From positions 1 through 9,922 of the forward strand of contig JAFWDX010000270.1 in assembly GCA_017515945.1 (NCBI GenBank): DNA of 9,922 bases. Reading direction: 5' to 3'. Each line of letters begins with the position of its first letter. Positions within the stretch are counted from its first letter, which is position 1. The position numbers were made by a program, and so were the translations under genes. A model generated the notes under the pieces. It searched no databases and was not told the origin of the DNA. It saw only the letters and a list, made by a program, of their open reading frames with translations. Source of the DNA: Blautia sp. (lineage in GTDB: Bacteria > Bacillota > Clostridia > Lachnospirales > Lachnospiraceae). This document shows positions 4,995 to 9,922 of this stretch, in pieces.

Positions 4995-6911
4995 ATGGAA
5001 AAGTTTTATGGTTTTGATCTGGGAGATGCTGAAAGCGCTGTCTGCCTGCTGGAAAATGACAAAGGGGAGCCCCGGGTCATACCGATCAGGGGCAGCAGGA
5101 GCCTGGTCAGCGCCTATGCCAGGCTCGGCGGTCAGGAGATCCTGATCGGGGAGAATGCGTGTTATCATCCCAGAGCCGTGGAGAGACGGATCCGGTTTAA
5201 AAGCCGCTTCCTGACGGACGATGAGTCCGCCCGGGATATCCGGTATTTCGCACAGGGTGTGCTCGGTGAACTGACGGAGGACGGAGTCCTGATCCGGAGT
5301 GAGGACAGCTGTTTTTATGTCGGCTGTCCGGCCGGCTGGGATAAGAATGCCCGTGAAAAATACCGCCAGATCTTTGAACGGGCAGGATTTCCTCCGGTCC
5401 GCATCATTTCTGAATCGCGTGCCGCGCTGGTCAGCGCGTGCCAGTCCCGTTACATGCAGGTCGGATATGATATCCTTTCACAGCCAGTCCTGGTGGTGGA
5501 TATGGGTTCGTCTACGACGGATTTTGCCTATATTTCCGGAGGTCACGAGGTTGAACTCAGAACCGCCGGGGAGGTATTCCTTGGCGGCGGCCTGATGGAC
5601 GAATTTCTGCTGGATGAATGCGTGGAGCAGTCTCCGGAGAGCGGAAGGATCAGGCAGATATTTCTTGAAAATCCCTCCTGGAGAAGCTATTGTGAGTTCG
5701 CCGCCAGACGCCTGAAAGAAAAATACTACTCCGACGAAGAATACTGGAAAAAGAATGAGTGCCTCCATACCGTGCAGATCCTGGCCGGACCGGCTCCTCT
5801 GCCCCTGACACTGCGGATGAACGGGGATGTGGCGGAAAGGATGCTTTATGGAAAGCTGCCTGCGCTCGCGGGGTCATCTTTTTATGAAGCCTTCATCCGC
5901 AGCCTTGAGAGTACGCGGGAGGGTACACAGGAAAAACCGCCCGAACTGATATTCCTGACAGGAGGCGTGAGCAGGCTGCCCGCTCTGGCAGGCTGGTGCA
6001 GGGAGGTTTATCCTGACGCTGTGGTGATCACCGGTACGGAGCCGGAGTTTTCCGTGTCAAAGGGCCTGGCCTGGTGCGGCAGCATAGACGAAAAAATGCG
6101 GCAGTTCCATGCCGAAGTGGAAAGCCTGCGGGATTCCACCACCGTGGAGCAGATCGTGGGCAGGCATATCAGTGAGCTCTATCACGGTGTGGTCGAGACC
6201 ATGACGGAGCCGATCATCGCAAATGCCGTGCTGCCGGTGATCGACCGGTGGAGAGCAGGAAAGATCGCGCGTCTGGTCGACGTGGAGGACGAGCTTGAAA
6301 AGGAGATCACGGCCTGGCTGCATACCGCCGAGGCCAGGGAGCTGCTGCACAGACCTGTGGCTGTCTGGCTCAAGCCCATTGCTTATGAACTTGAGGAATA
6401 CACGGTCCCGATCTGTGTCCGCCATGGGGTGCCCCACAGGGCACTGAGCCTGACCTCCTGGCTGTCTCTGGCTGAGATCGACATCCATGTGGATGCCAAG
6501 GATGTGTTCGCGGTGGAGGAGATCACCTGGATGATCGACACGATCATTACCATTGTCGCGGGCCTGCTTTGCGGGGGCGGAGGGATCGCCATGATCGCGA
6601 ACGGGCTGCCGGGGATCATTGCGGGAGCCGTGATCTCCGTGCTGGTTCTTTTCCTGGGCAGGGAAAAGATGCAGGACGTATTGCTGCGGACAAATATACC
6701 GGGTCCGATGCGCCGCCTGCTTCCCCGGAGCTCTTTTGAAGGCAGAATGAAAAAAATAACGGCTCAGGTGAAGGAAAGCATTTATCAGAGCCTGGAAAAA
6801 GACAAAAACGAGGAAATCTCCGACAGCCTTGTGACAGAGATTTCCGCGCAGATCGATGAATGTCTGGTCCGGATGGCTGAGGTGGTCGAGATCCCGCTCA
6901 GCATATCCTGA
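4995..6911 (+). CDS. Membrane-anchored Hsp70-like ATPase without a standard substrate-binding domain
   Basis: A 638-aa actin/Hsp70-fold ATPase. Phosphate-1 loop YGFDLGDAES lies at 5-14, a Lys69 in RFKSRF matches the DnaK catalytic-lysine region, CPAGW at 111-115 stands for VPAYF, and ISESRAALVSA at 138-148 is the connect-1 helix. VLVVDMGSSTTDF at 165-177 is phosphate-2, and LIFLTGGVSRLP at 318-329 is the adenosine motif. After about 370 the chain does not show the DnaK linker or the beta-sandwich substrate domain. Instead it is helical and charged to about 500, then has two hydrophobic segments (about 510-555, rich in Gly) and an amphipathic C-terminal tail. The phosphate-1 loop has Asp-Ala where DnaK has Thr-Thr. 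I chose the ATG at 4995 because GGAG (4983-4986) is 8 nt upstream and the ATPase fold starts there. The open frame extends back to 4902 without a site. It probably works with the upstream GrpE-like protein. Confidence 0.75.
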   Translation: MEKFYGFDLGDAESAVCLLENDKGEPRVIPIRGSRSLVSAYARLGGQEILIGENACYHPRAVERRIRFKSRFLTDDESARDIRYFAQGVLGELTEDGVLIRSEDSCFYVGCPAGWDKNAREKYRQIFERAGFPPVRIISESRAALVSACQSRYMQVGYDILSQPVLVVDMGSSTTDFAYISGGHEVELRTAGEVFLGGGLMDEFLLDECVEQSPESGRIRQIFLENPSWRSYCEFAARRLKEKYYSDEEYWKKNECLHTVQILAGPAPLPLTLRMNGDVAERMLYGKLPALAGSSFYEAFIRSLESTREGTQEKPPELIFLTGGVSRLPALAGWCREVYPDAVVITGTEPEFSVSKGLAWCGSIDEKMRQFHAEVESLRDSTTVEQIVGRHISELYHGVVETMTEPIIANAVLPVIDRWRAGKIARLVDVEDELEKEITAWLHTAEARELLHRPVAVWLKPIAYELEEYTVPICVRHGVPHRALSLTSWLSLAEIDIHVDAKDVFAVEEITWMIDTIITIVAGLLCGGGGIAMIANGLPGIIAGAVISVLVLFLGREKMQDVLLRTNIPGPMRRLLPRSSFEGRMKKITAQVKESIYQSLEKDKNEEISDSLVTEISAQIDECLVRMAEVVEIPLSIS

Positions 6912-6974
6912 CAGGCTGAAAGCACAGAGGTAACTGTTCAGTCAGCAGCTCACATATACGCACAGAGGATTTTT

Positions 6975-9922
6975 ATGTTTGCAGTTCAGAAAAAGTGGTA
7001 CGCCGTTAAACGCCAGCTCAAGCGCATGTCGCTGAAGCCGCCCAGACTCAAGTTTTTTTATGCCTGGTATTATAAACATGCGCGTGTGCGGGAGAATCAG
7101 ATCCTGTTTGAATCGTTTCACGGCAAGGATCTTTCCGATTCACCTTATTATATCCTCAAGGCCTTGATGGACAGCGGGGAGGCTTCAAAGTACAGGATCT
7201 ATTTTGCCAGCGCGGATCCAAAGGCGCATCAGGTGACGGTGGACAAGCTCCATCTGCCGGTCCGCCTCATTGACGTGACTTCTTACAGATATACAAAGAT
7301 CCTGGCCACCTCCAGGTATCTGATCACCAACAGTTCGCTGCCGGTCTACTTCATACGCAGACCGGAGCAGGTCTATCTGCAGACCTGGCATGGCACGCCG
7401 CTCAAGACCCTTGGCAAAAAAATGCGCTTCGGCATTGAGTCCATGTACAATATCCAGCACAATTTCATGCAGGCCAATTACCTGCTTTATCCCAATGAAT
7501 TCACCAGGGATGCGATGATGGAGGACTACAATCTGAATCCTTTGTTTACCGGGGAAGTGGTGATCAGCGGCTATCCCCGCAACAGCATCTTTTGTGACAG
7601 AAAGCGGGAGGAGGAGGTCCGCCGCCTTCTGGGCAATGAGGGATATACGACCTTTGCCTATATGCCGACCTGGAGGGGACAGAGCAACCATGATATCCAG
7701 ACGGAGGAGCAGGATAACGAGGCGGCACAGATGCTCGCCTATCTTGACAGCCAGCTCGGAGACCATCAGAAGCTGTATGTCAATTTCCATCCGATCGTGG
7801 CAGGCAGCATCAGGCTGGACAGCTACCGGCATATATTCCCGTTCCCGGCAGAGTTTGACAAATATGAATTCCTGAACAGCACGGATGCCCTGATCACGGA
7901 CTATTCCAGCGTCATGTTTGACTATTCCGTGACGCGCAAGCCCGTCATACTTTTCATGTATGACTATGACCAGTACATGTATGACCGGGGTATGTACCTG
8001 GATGTGCGCGAGCTTCCCTTCCTGAAGCTGTATGAGCTGGAGGAGCTGAAAGACTGCCTGGTGAATGAGACCTTCCGGCAGCTGGATTACTCCGACGACA
8101 AGGAATATATCCGCATGTTCATCCCCTATGACAGCCTGGATGCGGGAGAAAAGCTGATGCGGCTGGTCTTTCATGGGGACCGCGCCGGTCTGGATATGCA
8201 GAGCTATGCCTGTAACAGGGAAAAGGAATGGTCGCTGTTTACTCCGGCCCAGATCAAGTCCAATCAGGCTCTCGACGGTGCCCTCAGGACCGTGGATCCG
8301 GATAAGGAGCTGGTGATCCTGGAAAAAGGCCAGTTTAATCCTGACCGCAGCGCCTGGCTGTATGATCATTATGTGGACAGCTGCACATTCCTCTTTCACA
8401 CCAATACCACCCCCCGGACCTATCTGGAAGAAGTGCGGTCAAAGACGCCCAGGATCAAGGACAGACTATGGGAACGGGAACTGCTCAGGGTTTATCCGGG
8501 TCTGCGGATCACAGGAGAACGCCGCAGGGAGTATTATCACGGCGAGACAGGCGAGCGTTTTTATCTGAAAGAAAAGAGCTTTGCCAATGTGCAGGCGTCG
8601 GTTGAGGATGGAGACGCCGTGTTTTCATTTCCTGACCTTGCGGGCCGGCTGAGAAAGCTGATGATCCTGGACAATTATCTGATCCTGTGGTCGAGGCCTT
8701 TTACCGAAGCGGAAAACCGGAGCGGCCTCGTTCGGGCGCGGTTCAGTGATGCGCTGGCGACAGGGCTGTTCCGCAAAAACCGGAACTATCAGCTGGCGGT
8801 GGAGATCGAGGATGAACAGCAGCAGCCAAAGCTCTGTTATCTTCGGGATGAGGCGCATGTGGAGCAGGCGCAGGCCAGAAAGAGCTCGTATGACTCTCTG
8901 GCAGCCCGTTACGGATATCTGAGCCCGGGGGAACATCTCCTGCGCGGGATGGAGCGTCCGGAAAAGATCTTTGCCACGCTTTATGATACTTCCCAGGGCT
9001 GGATCCAGATCTTTGTCAGCTTTGAGGATGCGATCCTCAACAAGCACCTGAAGGCCTCCGTAAAGAAGATCCATACCAGAGGCTCCTGGCTGAACATGAC
9101 GCTGGAGCTGTCTCTCTCCAACGGAGAGTACTGGCTGGAGGGTGTGGAGCTGCGGCTGCGCAACACACTGCGTGACAAGGCTTATCTGCTGCCTTACACT
9201 ACGGAGGAGAAAGAAGGACTGGTTGAGATCCGGGTGCATGTGAATGTGCGGGATTATGAGCTGGAGCCCATGTACTGGGATCTGAACCTGCTGGTCAGCA
9301 ACGGGGGCGAAACCGAACGGATCGGATGCTATACGACCGGAAAACAGCGGAAATGGTTTGAGATCGGCAATTACGTGATGGACATGGGCGACGGGAATAT
9401 CCTTTTCCCGTACCGCAAGCGGCTGGCCTTTCAGTACAGGGAAAGGACCGTCATGGATGGATGGGGCGGCAGGCTGAAGGAGTTCACCGCGCTGGGCATA
9501 TATACGATCCTCCATCCGTACTGGGTGCGCAAAAGAACCTGGCTGGTTTATGAAAAATTCTGTTCCGTGGCCCAGGAAAACGGCTATTACTTCTTTAAAT
9601 ACTGCATGGAACAGCTCCCGAAGGAGCAGAACCGCCATGTCTATTATATCCTGGATAAAAAATCTCCGGACTGGGACAAGATGAAGGTCTATGGCCGACA
9701 GGTGGTACCTTTCCTGAGCATGAGGTACATGCTCTATGTCCTGGCGGCAAACCTGTATATCTCGCCGGATTCCAGAAAGCATATTTATGTATGGCGCAAC
9801 CGGCCGAACATGATCACCCCCTTTATCGAGCGCAGGAGACTGTTTTTCCTGCAGCATGGGGTTACCGCTCTGAAAAGAGTGCATAATATATTCGGCAAAA
9901 CGGCGCCGAGCCATGTGACCTA
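6975..9922 (+). CDS. Tandem CDP-glycerol glycerophosphotransferase-like polymerase, 3' end outside window
   Basis: An uninterrupted frame of 982 codons that runs off the window. AGAGGA (6964-6969) precedes the ATG by 5 nt. The first Glyphos_transf (TagB/TagF) domain spans about 41-400. It opens ILFESFHGKD, has QTWHGTPLKTLG with His139, then VNFHPIV with His272 and ALITDYSSVMFDY at 305-317. The two histidines correspond in context to those essential in TagF. A long middle section (about 400-850) has no motif I recognise and looks beta-rich in its second half. A second copy of the domain begins near Trp856 (WLVYEKF, AQENGYYFFKY) and reaches FLQHGVTALK (His961) before the edge. The family uses CDP-glycerol or CDP-ribitol to build teichoic acid or capsule backbones at the inner membrane face. 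The two domains may add different units or alternate. The N-terminus is basic with aromatic residues, suited to membrane association. Confidence 0.85.
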   Translation, partial: MFAVQKKWYAVKRQLKRMSLKPPRLKFFYAWYYKHARVRENQILFESFHGKDLSDSPYYILKALMDSGEASKYRIYFASADPKAHQVTVDKLHLPVRLIDVTSYRYTKILATSRYLITNSSLPVYFIRRPEQVYLQTWHGTPLKTLGKKMRFGIESMYNIQHNFMQANYLLYPNEFTRDAMMEDYNLNPLFTGEVVISGYPRNSIFCDRKREEEVRRLLGNEGYTTFAYMPTWRGQSNHDIQTEEQDNEAAQMLAYLDSQLGDHQKLYVNFHPIVAGSIRLDSYRHIFPFPAEFDKYEFLNSTDALITDYSSVMFDYSVTRKPVILFMYDYDQYMYDRGMYLDVRELPFLKLYELEELKDCLVNETFRQLDYSDDKEYIRMFIPYDSLDAGEKLMRLVFHGDRAGLDMQSYACNREKEWSLFTPAQIKSNQALDGALRTVDPDKELVILEKGQFNPDRSAWLYDHYVDSCTFLFHTNTTPRTYLEEVRSKTPRIKDRLWERELLRVYPGLRITGERRREYYHGETGERFYLKEKSFANVQASVEDGDAVFSFPDLAGRLRKLMILDNYLILWSRPFTEAENRSGLVRARFSDALATGLFRKNRNYQLAVEIEDEQQQPKLCYLRDEAHVEQAQARKSSYDSLAARYGYLSPGEHLLRGMERPEKIFATLYDTSQGWIQIFVSFEDAILNKHLKASVKKIHTRGSWLNMTLELSLSNGEYWLEGVELRLRNTLRDKAYLLPYTTEEKEGLVEIRVHVNVRDYELEPMYWDLNLLVSNGGETERIGCYTTGKQRKWFEIGNYVMDMGDGNILFPYRKRLAFQYRERTVMDGWGGRLKEFTALGIYTILHPYWVRKRTWLVYEKFCSVAQENGYYFFKYCMEQLPKEQNRHVYYILDKKSPDWDKMKVYGRQVVPFLSMRYMLYVLAANLYISPDSRKHIYVWRNRPNMITPFIERRRLFFLQHGVTALKRVHNIFGKTAPSHVT

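Noticed and set aside
6912..6974. Repeated GCACAGAGG at about 6920 and 6960 before the transferase gene
   Set aside because: Only 9 nt are shared. The second copy is simply the Shine-Dalgarno region, and no hairpin or promoter accompanies the pair.
7185..8399. 404-codon open frame on the minus strand
   Set aside because: It is antisense to the first glycerophosphotransferase domain, whose motifs on the plus strand are unmistakable. The translation has no recognisable domain and no start signal I can support.
8625..9914. 429-codon open frame on the minus strand
   Set aside because: It is antisense to the middle and second domain of the same plus-strand gene. Long antisense frames are common in GC-rich codon-biased genes, and its product looks like no family.

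Overview
The window looks like chromosomal DNA from a GC-rich member of the Bacillota, most likely class Clostridia and plausibly Lachnospiraceae. The grounds are strong purine-rich ribosome binding sites, compact co-directional genes, a sigma-A-type promoter, a CDP-glycerol (teichoic-acid type) polymerase and an SH3-domain exported protein. The genus is not determinable by eye.

Layout. A PfkB-family sugar kinase, most like fructokinases, lies on the minus strand (20-991) with a clear promoter and Shine-Dalgarno. Copies of a TGAGTCA/TGACTCA-ended palindromic repeat lie on both sides of it, at 1-18 and 1070-1153. From about 1200 onward everything reads rightward. The order is a GlgB-like protein (1314-3440), a secreted SH3-domain protein with an acidic repeat tail (3437-3997, overlapping the previous gene by 4 nt), a strong hairpin (4012-4046), a membrane protein with a GrpE-like C-terminus (4084-4929, TTG start), a membrane-anchored Hsp70-like ATPase (4995-6911), and a very large tandem-domain CDP-glycerol glycerophosphotransferase-like protein (6975 to the window end, incomplete).

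Two things stand out. First, the GlgB-like protein keeps the full branching-enzyme fold but has lost the general acid/base glutamate, the region IV His-Asp pair and the region I histidine, so it is predicted to be a pseudo-enzyme. Second, the Hsp70-like protein has a complete-looking nucleotide-binding domain but no recognisable substrate-binding domain. In its place are a helical region and a membrane hairpin. Its upstream neighbour is a second membrane-hairpin protein ending in a GrpE-like segment. This suggests a membrane-tethered chaperone-like ATPase with a dedicated nucleotide exchange factor, encoded next to an envelope-polymer synthase.

How the genes might work together (inference): the rightward block looks like an envelope-associated module. 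It combines an inactive glycan-binding scaffold, an exported SH3 protein, a membrane Hsp70/exchange-factor pair and a wall- or capsule-polymer transferase. The close spacing supports co-transcription, although the hairpin at 4012-4046 may split it into two transcription units.
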